From Arthrobacter sp. zg-Y20 (GTDB lineage Bacteria; Actinomycetota; Actinomycetes; Actinomycetales; Micrococcaceae), in the NCBI RefSeq assembly GCF_030142075.1, contig NZ_CP126241.1, forward strand, positions 3,286,001 to 3,350,000: DNA of 64,000 nt, read 5' to 3'. The translations under genes and the position numbers were made by a program. Positions within the stretch are counted from its first letter, which is position 1, and each line of letters begins with the position of its first letter. Below are positions 26,767-36,870 of this stretch, piece after piece. The notes beneath the pieces were generated by a model. The model saw only the letters and a list, made by a program, of their open reading frames with translations, searched no databases and had not been told where the DNA came from.

Positions 26767-27897
26767 TTACCGGCAGACGCTCGCCCGCAGCGCACCGAAC
26801 GGTTCCCAGAAGTAGTCGAAGCTGTCCTGCGGTCCGCTCATAAACCGCTGGGTGAAAACCACACCCGCGTCGCCGTTGGGATACACCGCGGCGCTGGTGC
26901 CGGAACCGCCGGCCCAACCCCACATCCCGGGTTCGGACCACGGGGCGCCCGGCCCGGTCTGCACCGCGGTCATGAACCCCCAGGATTCATCCGGCCCGGA
27001 CATCTCGATCATGCCGGTCCGCTGCGGGGAGGTGAGCTGGTCATCGGTCATCTGCTGCCGCAGGGACGCGGGCAGCACGGCGTCGTCGGCCAGCTGTGCC
27101 AGGAACCGCAAATAGTCGGGCACGGTGGACACCAGGCCACCGGCCAGTGATTCGAATATCGGGGGCGCTGCCATGGCGTCCCGGTAGGAGACCGCTTCCT
27201 TCAATTGACCGTCCACTGCCTCGTACACGGTAGGGAACGTGTCCTTTCCGGTAGGAAACCCGGTGCCGGTGAGCCCGAAGGGTCCATTGACCCGCTCCTG
27301 CAGCAACTGACCAACTGAGCTGTCGGCGGCCTTGGCCATCACCACCGAGAGGAGGTCCGCGCATGAGTGATACATCCACAGGTCCCCCGGCTGATGCGCC
27401 AGCGGCAGAGCAGCGAGGCGGGCCAGATACTCCTCGTGAGTCAGGTCCGGCGGGTTCGGACCCCACAGCAGGTCGCGGGTGGCGGCGGCGTAGGGTGTGG
27501 GCGCGAAGTCGATGCCGAATCCTGCGGTGAAGGTCAGCAGGTGACGCAGGGTGATCGGCCCGCGGGCGGGGACCGAGACGGACAGTGGCGCATCGGGTGT
27601 GGCGAGCACGCGCAGGTGCCCCAGCACGGGGAACATGCGGGACACGTCCTCATCCAGTTCCAGGGTGCCGTCTGCGAGCAGGCTCAGGGCCAGGGCGCCG
27701 CCCAGCAGCTTGCTCAATGAGGAAATGCGGAACGGGGTGTCCTCGCCCATTGGCGCGGACCGCCCAACACCCAGCGAACCGGTCGCGAAGATCTCTGTCT
27801 GCCCGTTAAGCCGGATACCCGCCACCAGCCCCGGGCACCAGCCGGATTCAACGGTCTCGGACAGTTTGTCCCACAGCGGTGCACCGATGCCTGGCAT
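26767..27897 (-). CDS. Serine hydrolase, class C beta-lactamase fold
   Basis: A 376-residue protein of the beta-lactamase/transpeptidase-like family. The SxxK motif is SSLSKLLGG near residue 62, and the YxN/S motif is WMYHSCADLL near residue 175. WGWAGGSGTSA near the C-terminus occupies the place of the KTG-type motif. There is no signal peptide, so it is probably a cytoplasmic esterase or peptidase rather than an antibiotic-resistance enzyme. ATG at 27897 is chosen because longer starts would run into the promoter of the divergent VOC gene at 27978. Confidence 0.85.
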   Translation of the reverse strand: MPGIGAPLWDKLSETVESGWCPGLVAGIRLNGQTEIFATGSLGVGRSAPMGEDTPFRISSLSKLLGGALALSLLADGTLELDEDVSRMFPVLGHLRVLATPDAPLSVSVPARGPITLRHLLTFTAGFGIDFAPTPYAAATRDLLWGPNPPDLTHEEYLARLAALPLAHQPGDLWMYHSCADLLSVVMAKAADSSVGQLLQERVNGPFGLTGTGFPTGKDTFPTVYEAVDGQLKEAVSYRDAMAAPPIFESLAGGLVSTVPDYLRFLAQLADDAVLPASLRQQMTDDQLTSPQRTGMIEMSGPDESWGFMTAVQTGPGAPWSEPGMWGWAGGSGTSAAVYPNGDAGVVFTQRFMSGPQDSFDYFWEPFGALRASVCR

Positions 27898-27977
27898 GGG
27901 TCCACTGTCCGCTGGCCATGCCGGGGAGTCAACGGCCACGGTCCCCGCAGCGGTATCGGCAGCGTATGCTGTGCCGC

Positions 27978-28388
27978 ATGACGGCACCCATGGTTTACGT
28001 CCTGTTTCCGGGCACTGCGCGCAAAGCCCTCACCTTTTATGCCGGAGTGTTCGGCGGTGAGCTATCGCTGCATACGAACCGGGACTTCGGCAGCGGCGGC
28101 GCGCCGGACGCGGTTGCGCACGGAGTCCTGGATGGCCCTGTCGCCCTGGCCGGAGCAGATACCGACGGGCCGGAACAGAACGTCCGGATGGAGGGGGTCA
28201 TGCTCTCCCTGCTCGGGACCGGCGAACCGGAACTCCTGCATAGCTGGTTTAGCCGGCTTGCGGCCGACGGCCGGATCGTGGACCCGCTTGGCCCCAAGCC
28301 GTGGGGCGCTTCGGACGGTCAGGTCATTGACCGATACGGACTGCACTGGCTGATCGGCTACGAACCGAAGGCACAGGACCAGAAGTGA
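27978..28388 (+). CDS. VOC-superfamily protein (PhnB-like)
   Basis: A 136-residue protein of the vicinal-oxygen-chelate fold. PMVYVLFPGTARKALTFYAGVFGGEL is the typical PhnB/3-demethylubiquinone-like start, and GQVIDRYGLHWLIGYE is the usual end. Such proteins are glyoxalase-like enzymes or binding proteins; no function can be assigned. ATG at 27978. The stop overlaps the GTG of the next gene by four bases, so the two are translationally coupled. Confidence 0.88.
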   Translation: MTAPMVYVLFPGTARKALTFYAGVFGGELSLHTNRDFGSGGAPDAVAHGVLDGPVALAGADTDGPEQNVRMEGVMLSLLGTGEPELLHSWFSRLAADGRIVDPLGPKPWGASDGQVIDRYGLHWLIGYEPKAQDQK

Positions 28389-29506
28389 GCGGCCGCCTCG
28401 TCCTTCTCGGTGCCAGCGGATATACCGGCACCCTGGTGTTGGACGCGCTGATCCGGCGCGGCGTGCGTCCCGTCCTCGCCGGACGCAATACCGCCGCACT
28501 GTCTTCCCTGGCGCGGGACCACGGCGGGTTGGAGTTCACTGCCGCAGATGCCGGCGATACCGGCAGTATCCGGCGGCTGCTGAATCCCGGCGACGTGCTG
28601 ATCACCACCGTGGGGCCCTTTGAACGGTTCGGCCTGGGGGTGGCGGAAGCTGCCGTGCAGGCCGGTGCGCGCTACATCGACACCACCGGCGAGGTGGGGT
28701 TTGTCCGCACCCTGCAGGAGCGGTTCGGACGGCAGGCAGAGGAAACCGGCGCCGTGCTGTTGCCTGCGTTCGGATATGACTACGTACCGGGCATCCTGGC
28801 CGGCGCCCTGGCGGCGCAGCAGGCCGGAGAAGCCGGACGGAGGCTCGACGTCGGATACTTCACCGCGGGCGCGCTGAGTCCAGGGCTCAGCCAGGGTACC
28901 CGGACCACCATGCGCGACGGCTTGTTCCTGCCCGCAGTGCGGTTGAGGGACGGGCATCTGGTGGAAGAACGGGTGGCAGCAGATGTCCATGTTTTCCCGG
29001 TGAGCGGTTCCCGCCGGGGACACAAAGCGGGCTTCCTGGTTCCCGGAACGGAAGTCCTGTTCCTACCCGATGCCTTCCCCCAGCTGGATAGCGTGTCGGT
29101 GTACAACGGCTGGTTCCCTTCCCTCAGCCGGGCAATCAGCCTGGCATCCGCAGCCAGCCATGCGATCGGAAAGTCGGCCCGGGGCCGCCGCCTGCTGGAG
29201 AACCTGTCCGCTCCCCTGATCGGGAAACCCGGCGGACCGGACAGCGCCCGGCGCGCAAAAACCCGTACACAGGTGGTGGCCGCCGTGACTGGGAGGGACG
29301 GAAGCCTGCTCTCGGCCGTGCAGCTCACCGGGCCCAATGTCTACACGTTGACCGGTGAGCTGATCGCTTGGGGAGCGGAGCAGCTGCGCGACCGGCAGGA
29401 CCTGGACCCGGGTGTGGCCAGTCCCCTCAGCGCCTTCGGCCTCGAGGATCTGGCCAGCGGCTGCGCCGGCCTGGGTCTGGTGCCGGTGGAGGGCCGCCGG
29501 GCATAG
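28385..29506 (+). CDS. Saccharopine-dehydrogenase-like NAD(P)-binding protein
   Basis: A 373-residue protein with an N-terminal Rossmann fold ([20 protein letters not shown]) and VLAGRN, then [10 protein letters not shown] and [11 protein letters not shown]. These match the saccharopine dehydrogenase NADP-binding family, which includes mycobacterial trans-acting enoyl reductases. The C-terminal part is family-typical but uninformative. GTG at 28385 overlaps the stop of the VOC gene. It may reduce a lipid or polyketide intermediate; no biosynthetic cluster is nearby. Confidence 0.85.
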   Translation: MSGRLVLLGASGYTGTLVLDALIRRGVRPVLAGRNTAALSSLARDHGGLEFTAADAGDTGSIRRLLNPGDVLITTVGPFERFGLGVAEAAVQAGARYIDTTGEVGFVRTLQERFGRQAEETGAVLLPAFGYDYVPGILAGALAAQQAGEAGRRLDVGYFTAGALSPGLSQGTRTTMRDGLFLPAVRLRDGHLVEERVAADVHVFPVSGSRRGHKAGFLVPGTEVLFLPDAFPQLDSVSVYNGWFPSLSRAISLASAASHAIGKSARGRRLLENLSAPLIGKPGGPDSARRAKTRTQVVAAVTGRDGSLLSAVQLTGPNVYTLTGELIAWGAEQLRDRQDLDPGVASPLSAFGLEDLASGCAGLGLVPVEGRRA

Positions 29507-29556
29507 GCACCGCCCCTTTGCCTTTCCCCAGCCGTGCTCGTAGAGTCGGTTCCAGT

Positions 29557-29628
29557 GACACGGGGTGCCGTAAGGCTGAGATGAAACCCGTTGAACCTGA
29601 TCTAGTTAGAACTAGCGAAGGGATGTCG
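29557..29628 (+). promoter_or_regulatory. TPP riboswitch (THI element)
   Basis: The conserved aptamer blocks are in order: ACACGGGGTGC, GGCTGAGATGAAACCC, TTGAACCTGATCTAGTTAGA and ACTAGCGAAGGGATGT. The 3' end merges into the GAAGGG ribosome-binding site of thiM, so binding of thiamine pyrophosphate probably blocks translation initiation. The element governs the thiM-thiE-thiD operon. Confidence 0.97.
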
Positions 29629-29631
29629 CGG

Positions 29632-30453
29632 ATGACTATTCGCCTGACACCGTTAACCGTTTCCAACCATCTGTCGCGCCTGCGCGCCGAACCGCCGCTC
29701 GTGCAATGCCTGACCAACGCCGTGGTCACCAACTTCACTGCCAACGTGCTGCTGGCACTCGGCGCCGCCCCGGCCATGACGGATATCCCCGGCGAGGCGG
29801 GCCCGTTTGCCCGGGTTGCTTCCGCCGTGCTGATCAATCTTGGCACTCCGCATGCCGACCAGCGCACAGCCATGCTCGAAGCCGCCGAAGCAGCCAATGC
29901 CGCCGGAACGCCTTGGGTGCTTGACCCGGTGGCCGTGGGCAGCCTTCCGGTCCGCACCGCCCTGGCCTCGGAACTGCTGGCCCTGCGCCCCACCGCCGTC
30001 CGCGCCAATGCCTCGGAGATAATGGCCCTCGCCGGGCTCGGCTCGGGCGGTCGCGGTGTTGACGCCACCGATAACCCCGAGGACGCCCTGCCTGCCGCGT
30101 CCCTGCTTGCAGCCAAGTACGGCTGCATCGTGGCCGTCTCCGGCGCCACCGATGTCATCACTGACGGCACGGACACCTTGCGGCTGAGCAACGGGACCTC
30201 CCTGCTCACTAAGGTCACCGGCGGCGGTTGCGCCCTTGGCGCGGTTACCGCGGCGTTCCTTGCGGTTGCCGGCGACGCCGGGCCCGACGGCGGCGGGCTG
30301 GTGGCGGCGGCCGCCGCCACTGCGGCCTATACCGTGGCGGCCGAGCATGCCGCAGCCTCCGCGTCCGGCCCGGGCAGCTTCGCTCCGATCTTCCTCGACG
30401 CCCTCTGGCACCTGGATGCGGAGCTCGTAGCCGAACGGCTGGCCGCCGCGTGA
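29632..30453 (+). CDS. thiM: Hydroxyethylthiazole kinase ThiM
   Basis: A 273-residue kinase that phosphorylates 4-methyl-5-(2-hydroxyethyl)thiazole for thiamine salvage. Family motifs are present: [24 protein letters not shown] at the substrate site, [25 protein letters not shown] and the ATP/anion-hole [18 protein letters not shown]. The length is normal. ATG at 29632 is ten bases after GAAGGG; an ATG at 29623 lies too close to it. The TPP riboswitch upstream controls it, and its stop overlaps the thiE start. Confidence 0.96.
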   Translation: MTIRLTPLTVSNHLSRLRAEPPLVQCLTNAVVTNFTANVLLALGAAPAMTDIPGEAGPFARVASAVLINLGTPHADQRTAMLEAAEAANAAGTPWVLDPVAVGSLPVRTALASELLALRPTAVRANASEIMALAGLGSGGRGVDATDNPEDALPAASLLAAKYGCIVAVSGATDVITDGTDTLRLSNGTSLLTKVTGGGCALGAVTAAFLAVAGDAGPDGGGLVAAAAATAAYTVAAEHAAASASGPGSFAPIFLDALWHLDAELVAERLAAA

Positions 30454-31136
30454 ACACTGCATCTTTCCCGGACTCCGGCCGCCTCCGCGAAGGTGCGCGG
30501 AACACCGGCATCTACCTCGTTACCGACACCCTCTTGTGCGGGGCCCGGGGCGTGACCGAAACCGTGCGGGCCGCCGTGGCCGGCGGCATCCGGACGGTGC
30601 AGGTCCGGGAAAAGCAGGCTTCCGCTGCCGACTTTTACCAGCTGGTGTTGGCCGTGGCTTCAGCCATCGGGGACCGCGCCCTGGTACTGGTTGATGACCG
30701 GGTGGACATTTACCTGGCTGCCCGGACCGCGGGCGCCGAAGTGCACGGGGTGCACGTTGGCCAAAGCGACCTGCCCGCCGGCGCGGTGCGGCGGCTGGTG
30801 GGACCGGACGCCGTTGTCGGGCTGACCGCCAACACGGAGCGGCATCTGGCTGCCGTTGGCGCGCTCCCCGCCGGGACCGTGGACTACCTGGGTGCCGGCG
30901 TCATCCGGCCCACCAGCACCAAACCGGACCACCCCGAACCGTTGGGAATAAGCGGTTTCCAATCCTTCGCTGCCTCCTCGCCGCTGCCGTGCGTTGCGAT
31001 CGGTGGGATCCAGCCCGCCGACGTCGTTGCGCTGCGCGCCGCCGGCGCTTCCGGAATTGCCGTGGTTTCAGCTGTCTGCGCTGCTGTTGATCCCCGCAGG
31101 GCGGCAGAGGAACTGGTGGCGGCATGGAACCGGTGA
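30450..31136 (+). CDS. thiE: Thiamine-phosphate synthase ThiE
   Basis: A 228-residue TIM-barrel enzyme joining hydroxymethylpyrimidine pyrophosphate to thiazole phosphate. It shows [20 protein letters not shown] (substrate phosphate site), [37 protein letters not shown] and CVAIGGIQ, the canonical ThiE series. GTG at 30450 overlaps the thiM stop by four bases. Its end overlaps the start of thiD by 13 bases, so the three genes are tightly coupled. Confidence 0.96.
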   Translation: MNTASFPDSGRLREGARNTGIYLVTDTLLCGARGVTETVRAAVAGGIRTVQVREKQASAADFYQLVLAVASAIGDRALVLVDDRVDIYLAARTAGAEVHGVHVGQSDLPAGAVRRLVGPDAVVGLTANTERHLAAVGALPAGTVDYLGAGVIRPTSTKPDHPEPLGISGFQSFAASSPLPCVAIGGIQPADVVALRAAGASGIAVVSAVCAAVDPRRAAEELVAAWNR

Positions 31137-31993
31137 AAGTCCCCCGGGTGCTGAGCATTGCCGGCACCGATCCCACGGGCGGAGCCGGCATTCAGGCCGA
31201 CCTGAAATCCATTGCGGCCACCGGTGGCTACGGTATGGCCGTAATCACCGCCCTCGTGGCGCAGAACACCGTTGGCGTGCGCTCGGTGCACACGCCTCCG
31301 GTGGCGTTCCTCCGCGAGCAGCTCACCGCCGTCAGCGACGACGTCGTTATTGACGCCGTGAAGATCGGCATGCTGGGCACTGTGGAAACTATTGAGGCCG
31401 TCTCTGAATGGTTGACTGCCGTCCGTCCGCCCGCCGTGGTGCTGGATCCGGTCATGATTGCCACAAGCGGTGACCGGCTGCTGAACGCCGATGCCGAGGA
31501 TGCCATGCGGCGGCTGCTGGGCGGGGTGCATCTGGTGACCCCCAACCTTCCCGAACTCGCGGTACTGGTGGGGGACGCCTGCGCCGGCAGCTGGGACGAG
31601 GCGCTGGGCCAGGGCGTCCGCCTGGCGCGGGCCCACGGGGTGGCGGTGCTGGTGAAGGGCGGTCACCTTGCCGGCCCGGCGGCCCCGGATGCGCTGGTCA
31701 GCATCGGCGGCGACGGCGCGGTACGCACCGCCGAGGTGAGCTCGGCCCGAGTGGACACCGTGAACACGCACGGCACCGGCTGCTCGCTGTCCTCCGCACT
31801 CGCCACACTGTATGCGCGGTCCGGGAATTGGGAAGTGGCGCTGCAGGCGGCCAAGGCCTGGCTGCAGGAGGCCTTGGAAACCGCTGATGAGCTGGACGTC
31901 GGGACCGGCCATGGACCCGTCAATCACTTCCACGGGGTGTGGGCCCACGGCCTGGCGGACATGCCGGGCGACGGCAGCCACTCCGTAGCCTAA
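31124..31993 (+). CDS. thiD: Hydroxymethylpyrimidine (phosphomethylpyrimidine) kinase ThiD
   Basis: A 289-residue ribokinase-fold enzyme that phosphorylates HMP and HMP-phosphate. Motifs: LSIAGTDPTGGAGIQADLKS at the N-terminus, GYGMAVITALVAQNT, VKIGMLG, VLDPVMIATSG and the anion hole NTHGTGCSLSSALA. The length is normal and there is no fused C-terminal domain. It completes a salvage operon thiM-thiE-thiD; no de novo genes (thiC, thiG) are visible, so this locus is for recovery of thiazole and pyrimidine moieties. Confidence 0.96.
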   Translation: MEPVKVPRVLSIAGTDPTGGAGIQADLKSIAATGGYGMAVITALVAQNTVGVRSVHTPPVAFLREQLTAVSDDVVIDAVKIGMLGTVETIEAVSEWLTAVRPPAVVLDPVMIATSGDRLLNADAEDAMRRLLGGVHLVTPNLPELAVLVGDACAGSWDEALGQGVRLARAHGVAVLVKGGHLAGPAAPDALVSIGGDGAVRTAEVSSARVDTVNTHGTGCSLSSALATLYARSGNWEVALQAAKAWLQEALETADELDVGTGHGPVNHFHGVWAHGLADMPGDGSHSVA

Positions 31994-32556
31994 GGCTGTC
32001 TGAGCGAGGAGAAAACCAGCAGGTCCCGGCGCTGCCCGGCGATCACCATGTAGCTGCGCAGCAGGCCTTCACGCTCAAAACCGGCGGATTCGGCGGTGCG
32101 GATGGAAGCGGCGTTCCACGGCTCGATGTACAGCTCCATGCGCTGCACTTCGGGAATGGACCAGGCGAACTCCGCCACCGCGCGCAGGGCGTTTCCGGCG
32201 TAGCCGCGGCGGCGGGCAGCGGGGATGATTCCGTAGCCCGCCTGCGTGCGGCCGTGCGGCAGTTCCCAGCCCCACAGGCCGACCTGTCCCACTACCGTGT
32301 CCGTCTCCGCGTCGGTGATGGCGAAGGAGAAACCCGATCCTTTGTCGTGGAGCTGCCGCTGCCGCTCCAGCCACTCCAGCGCCTGCTCGTGGTCCGCGTT
32401 GGCGGGCAGGCTGCCGACGGTGGGAAAGTACTCGTCCCGGGCCATCTCCATCACCATTGGGGCGTCCTCATCGCGGAAAGCCCGCAGGCGCACATTGCCG
32501 TACTGCGGGTCGGTCGAGGGCCAGGGCGGGATGCCGGTGCTGGATTCCATGGGCAT
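31990..32556 (-). CDS. GNAT-family acetyltransferase (RimJ-like)
   Basis: A 188-residue acetyltransferase. NVRLRAFRDEDAPMVMEMARD is the usual RimJ/RimL-type start, GYGIIPAARRRGYAGNALRAV carries the acetyl-CoA loop (RRRGYAG), and ELYIEPWNAASIRTAESAGF is the C-terminal helix region. It probably acetylates a protein N-terminus or a small amine; the acceptor is unknown. The stop overlaps that of thiD by four bases on the opposite strand. Confidence 0.9.
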   Translation of the reverse strand: MPMESSTGIPPWPSTDPQYGNVRLRAFRDEDAPMVMEMARDEYFPTVGSLPANADHEQALEWLERQRQLHDKGSGFSFAITDAETDTVVGQVGLWGWELPHGRTQAGYGIIPAARRRGYAGNALRAVAEFAWSIPEVQRMELYIEPWNAASIRTAESAGFEREGLLRSYMVIAGQRRDLLVFSSLRQP

Positions 32557-32598
32557 AGCTTGCCACGCCCGGCGCCGGCATTCCCGGTATTGGTGCGT

Positions 32599-32787
32599 TT
32601 ACTTGCGGCCGAACAGCTTTCCGAGCCAGCTCGATCCGCCCGCCTGGGCGCCCACGGCCGTCGCGGCATTGGTGCTGCACGTGCAGCGGTCCGCCTTGGG
32701 GACATTGTTCATGACCTGGTCCACGTGGTTGCCGCATCCGGCCCAGGTGGTCTTGCCGCACTTGCGGCAGCTGACTGCTCGGCACAT
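32599..32787 (-). CDS. Small Cys-rich zinc-ribbon-like protein
   Basis: A 62-residue protein with CRAVSCRKCGKTTWAGCGNH and DRCTCS, giving six or more Cys/His that could bind zinc, and a C-terminal LGKLFGRK. I recall highly similar orphan proteins in many Actinobacteria without a known role. It is divergent from the CstB-like gene, and three ATACCCC-type operators lie in the shared promoter region (32839-32934). It may therefore belong to the same sulfide-responsive regulon. ATG at 32787 has AAGGAG seven bases upstream. Confidence 0.85.
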   Translation of the reverse strand: MCRAVSCRKCGKTTWAGCGNHVDQVMNNVPKADRCTCSTNAATAVGAQAGGSSWLGKLFGRK

Positions 32788-32838
32788 TTTGAACTCCTTC
32801 TTCGACTTGCTAAAGCACTTGTTCCATCATCCTGACAG

Positions 32839-32934
32839 ATACCCCTAGGGGTATGCAAAACTGAGGCGCCCGGGTTTGGCACCATACCCCCAGGGGTATT
32901 ACGGTTGAAGCAGATCGGATACCCCCGGGGGTGT
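32839..32934. promoter_or_regulatory. Three CsoR/CstR-type operators
   Basis: ATACCCCTAGGGGTAT (32839-32854, perfect), ATACCCCCAGGGGTAT (32884-32899) and ATACCCCCGGGGGTGT (32919-32934) are 16-bp palindromes of the CsoR/CstR operator class. They lie between the Cys-rich small gene and the CstB-like gene. The third ends 25 bases before the CstB-like ATG and should block its promoter. Confidence 0.9.
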
Positions 32935-32959
32935 CTAACCGCAACACAAAGGAGACAAC

Positions 32960-34357
32960 ATGCTGCTCGAACGCATCTACGACGAGGATCTGGCCCAGGC
33001 CAGCTACTTCATCGGGTGCCAGCGCAAGGGCGAGGCAGTGGTGGTGGACGCCCGCCGGGACATCAGCCCCTATCTGGAACTAGCCGCCGCCAACGGCATG
33101 CGCATTGTTGCAGTGACGGAAACCCACATTCACGCCGATTACCTCTCCGGCACCCGCGAACTGGCCGCCGCCACCGGCGCCGAGATGTATGTTTCCGGCG
33201 AAGGCGGCACCCACTGGCAGTACCGCTTCGAGGCCCACCGCCTGCACGACGGCGACACCGTGGCCCTGGGCAACATCACCCTCAAGGCCGTCCACACCCC
33301 CGGCCACACACCGGAGCACCTTTCCTTCCTGGTCACCGACGGCGCCTTCAGCAAGGACCCCGGTTACCTGCTTTCCGGCGACTTCGTGTTCTCCGGCGAC
33401 CTCGGCCGGCCGGACCTGCTGGATGAAGCCGCCGCCGGAGTGGACACCCGCTTCGAGGGCGCTCGGCAGATCTTCCGCAGCCTGCAGCAGAAGTTCCTCA
33501 CCCTCCCGGACCACATCGCCGTTTACCCGGGGCACGGCTCCGGCAGCGCCTGCGGCAAGGCCCTGGGCGCCCTGCCCTCCACGACCGTGGGCTACGAGCG
33601 GCTCTACTCCTGGTGGGGGCCGTACCTGGCAGCCAATGATGAGCAGGGCTTCGTGGATGACCTGCTCAACGGCCAGCCGGATGCCCACGCCTACTTCGGC
33701 CGGATGAAGCGTGAAAACCGGCAGGGCCCTGCCGTCATGGGCGAACGTCCCGAGCTGGAAGAACTCACGGCCGACGACGTCGCGCGCGGCCTCGAGGAGG
33801 ACGGGATCACCTTTGTGGACACCCGCCCCCACACCGCCGTGCATGCGGGAACCGTGGCCGGTTCCGTCAACATCCCTGCAGGCAACAAGACCGCCAGCTT
33901 CGGCGCCTGGGCCGTGGACCCGGAAACGGACAGCCGCCCGCTGGTCCTCCTCGCCGCTGACGCCGCAGCCGCCCGCGAAATGTGGGACCACCTGGTCCGT
34001 GTGGGCATCGACAAGGTAGCCGGCTACACCACCAGCCTCGAAGGCCTGCCCTCCTACAACCCGCAGCGCATCCTTCCGGAAGACCTGGCCGGCTTCGACG
34101 CCGCACTGGTACTGGATGTACGCAACAAAACCGAACACATTGACGGCCACATCCCCGGCTCCAGCCAGCTCAGCGCCGGGCGGGTCCTGTGGAACCAGGA
34201 CCAGCTGCCGGCCGGGGCCAGCATCGTGACGTACTGCCAGAGCGGTGTACGCAACTCGGTGGCCGCCAGCACGCTGCGCCGCGCAGGGTTCGACGTCGTC
34301 GAGCTCGAGGGCAGCTACGCCGGCTGGAAGCAGTGGAAGGACGCCCAGGAGGCCTAA
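32960..34357 (+). CDS. Persulfide dioxygenase-rhodanese fusion, CstB-like
   Basis: A 465-residue protein. Residues 1-250 are a metallo-beta-lactamase-fold persulfide dioxygenase: THIHADYLSGTREL supplies the iron-binding His-His-Asp, and HTPGHTPEHLSF and SGDFVFSGDLGRPDL follow. A first rhodanese-like domain (about 265-355) lacks a catalytic Cys (VLLAADAAAAREMW). The second (about 365-460) has the active loop YCQSGVRNS. This is exactly the CstB layout: it oxidises low-molecular-weight persulfides, releasing thiosulfate or sulfite. It has a strong AAAGGAGA ribosome-binding site and three CstR-type operators upstream. Confidence 0.93.
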   Translation: MLLERIYDEDLAQASYFIGCQRKGEAVVVDARRDISPYLELAAANGMRIVAVTETHIHADYLSGTRELAAATGAEMYVSGEGGTHWQYRFEAHRLHDGDTVALGNITLKAVHTPGHTPEHLSFLVTDGAFSKDPGYLLSGDFVFSGDLGRPDLLDEAAAGVDTRFEGARQIFRSLQQKFLTLPDHIAVYPGHGSGSACGKALGALPSTTVGYERLYSWWGPYLAANDEQGFVDDLLNGQPDAHAYFGRMKRENRQGPAVMGERPELEELTADDVARGLEEDGITFVDTRPHTAVHAGTVAGSVNIPAGNKTASFGAWAVDPETDSRPLVLLAADAAAAREMWDHLVRVGIDKVAGYTTSLEGLPSYNPQRILPEDLAGFDAALVLDVRNKTEHIDGHIPGSSQLSAGRVLWNQDQLPAGASIVTYCQSGVRNSVAASTLRRAGFDVVELEGSYAGWKQWKDAQEA

Positions 34358-34384
34358 CCGCCGCCTGCAGGCAACACACGCAAA

Positions 34385-34418
34385 AAGGGGGGTGCCCCGC
34401 ATCGCGGAGCATCCCCTT
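34385..34418. terminator. Convergent terminator between CstB-like and CstR-like genes
   Basis: AAGGGG-GGTGCCCCGC, a short ATC loop, then GCGGAGCATCCCCTT form a long imperfect hairpin between the converging stops. An A-run on one side (T-run on the other strand) fits termination of the minus-strand repressor message and perhaps of both. Confidence 0.65.
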
Positions 34419-34427
34419 CACACCGGA

Positions 34428-35321
<894 letters not shown>

Positions 35322-35325
<4 letters not shown>

Positions 35326-36086
35326 CAGTCGCCTTCGCGGCAACCCTGCTGCTCTCCGTGCTGATCGGGCTTTCGCTCGGCCTGCTCGGCGGTGGCGGGT
35401 CCATCCTCACCGTGCCGATACTCACCTACGTCGCCGGGCTGAATCCCCGCGAGGCAATTGCCTCCTCGCTGTTCGTTGTCGGCGCGACTTCCGCGGTGAG
35501 TGTCCTCGGGCATGCCCGCAAGGGCAGGGTGATGTGGCGCACCGGGCTGCTGTTCGGCGCGGCCGGCATGGTCGGCGCCTTCGGCGGCGGCCAGGTGGGA
35601 GGCCGCCTGCCGGAGACCGTCCTGATGGTGGCGTTCGCCGCCATGATGCTGGCTGCCTCCGTGGCCATGATCCGCGGCCGCAGGGGTGCCCCGGCCGACA
35701 GTCGGACGGGCGAGCAGCCGGCGCCGAAGGTACTGCTGATGGGGCTGGTCATCGGATTGGTGGCAGGACTGGTGGGTGCAGGCGGCGGTTTCCTGATTGT
35801 GCCCGCGCTGGCGCTGCTGGGCGGGCTGACCATGCCAGCCGCCGTCGCAACGTCGCTGGTGGTGATTTCCTTGCAGTCGCTGGCCGGACTGGGCGGCTAC
35901 CTCACCACCGTGAACCTTAACTGGCCGCTGGTAGGCGCAGTTACCGTATTGGCCGTCCTCGGCTCCCTCGTCGGCGCCCGGCTGGCCGGAAAGATTCCGG
36001 AAGCCGCACTTCGGCGCGGCTTCGGGCTCTTTGTGCTGGTCATGGGGATGTTCGTCCTGGCCCAGGAGCTGCTGGGCCTGCGCTAG
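35322..36086 (+). CDS. TauE/SafE-family sulfite/organosulfonate exporter
   Basis: A 254-residue membrane protein with about eight helices in two pseudo-repeats. Each repeat starts with the family glycine motif: LSLGLLGGGGSILTVPIL and VAGLVGAGGGFLIVPALALL. TauE/SafE proteins export sulfite, sulfoacetate or related anions, which suits the products of persulfide oxidation by the CstB-like enzyme. ATG at 35322 has AAGGA eight bases upstream and overlaps the shifted frame of the rhodanese gene. Regulation by the CstR-like protein through the operator at 34720 is likely. Confidence 0.92.
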
Positions 36087-36218
36087 GCGCGCGCGGACCG
36101 CCTTCTAGCCCCCGGGTTTTCCCACACTCTGGTGCTGCGGCGGTTGGTGTTTCCCCATCCGGCACCCACGCCACACTCGGTGGGATCTTGTGCAAGCAGC
36201 ACCTAGTTAGAGCAGAGC

Positions 36219-36246
36219 GCCGGCAGGGGTATTTTCCCCTGCCGGC
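36219..36246 (+). terminator. Rho-independent terminator after the exporter gene
   Basis: GCCGGCAGGGG, loop TATTTT, CCCCTGCCGGC, followed by CCCCTTTTAT: a perfect 11-bp stem and a T-run. It closes the rhodanese-exporter unit and also marks the left edge of the AT-richer segment. Confidence 0.85.
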
Positions 36247-36318
36247 CCCTTTTATACGGGCCGGATCTGTCCTGCCCGCCGATGAAGGCGGCCGAAGGCC
36301 CCCGCGGGCCCCTCCGGC

Positions 36319-36870
36319 CTAATGACCCAGGCTCCGCTGACCACCAATTTCTTGAAATCTTTGTGCAACACTGTCCAGCTGCCCACCGAACTCCTCTAGC
36401 CAAGGTTCCATGTTCCGAGGAGATGCTTCAAGCCACCAAGTCTCTCCGGACCCGGTTCCGGTATGCTGACCTTTGGTCCCGATAACAAATATATCGAGGT
36501 CAGACTTCGGTATTAACCAAGCGTGCATATCAAACGGTGACAAGCCGAGGCATAAGCAGTAGTCATAGTCTCCCTGCCGGATTTGTTGAAACCGGTAATA
36601 TCCGGTATCCCAGAGGGTCGAGAACTTGACCTGAACAAGAGTGCCGCCGAAGTCCAAATAGATCTGGTTTTTTATAGTCAGCTGCTGAGGGAACATCCCA
36701 TAGAGGTTTGCCCAACCGGTTACTAATCGCCGTGAGATGGACCCTTTTGTCGCTGATGGCTGTGCTAAAACCCATTTAAATGGACTATCGTCCCAAGCTT
36801 TACTGCCGGGATACTGAGACTCCATCCCTTGAACCAGCGAAGCTAAGTATTCTAGATCATGGCTAGTCAT
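36319..36870 (-). CDS. Predicted nuclease-like protein of the AT-richer insert
   Basis: A 183-residue protein unlike its neighbours in codon use. The core IYLDFGGTLVQVKFSTLW has the spacing of a PD-(D/E)xK-type active site (Asp, then QxK), and YYRFQQIRQGDYDYCLCLGL and HAWLIPKSDLDIF follow, a pattern I associate with restriction-endonuclease-like proteins. The C-terminus (EPWLEEFGGQLDSV) is characteristic of the same group. It may be a stand-alone defence nuclease; no methylase is adjacent. ATG at 36870 has GGGGGAG upstream. It is divergent from the Rex-like pair. The family call is tentative. Confidence 0.6.
   Translation of the reverse strand: MTSHDLEYLASLVQGMESQYPGSKAWDDSPFKWVLAQPSATKGSISRRLVTGWANLYGMFPQQLTIKNQIYLDFGGTLVQVKFSTLWDTGYYRFQQIRQGDYDYCLCLGLSPFDMHAWLIPKSDLDIFVIGTKGQHTGTGSGETWWLEASPRNMEPWLEEFGGQLDSVAQRFQEIGGQRSLGH

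Noticed and set aside
26767-27897. Antibiotic-resistance beta-lactamase
   Set aside because: It has the SxxK motif but no signal peptide and no good KTG motif; it fits the broad esterase/peptidase branch of the family better.
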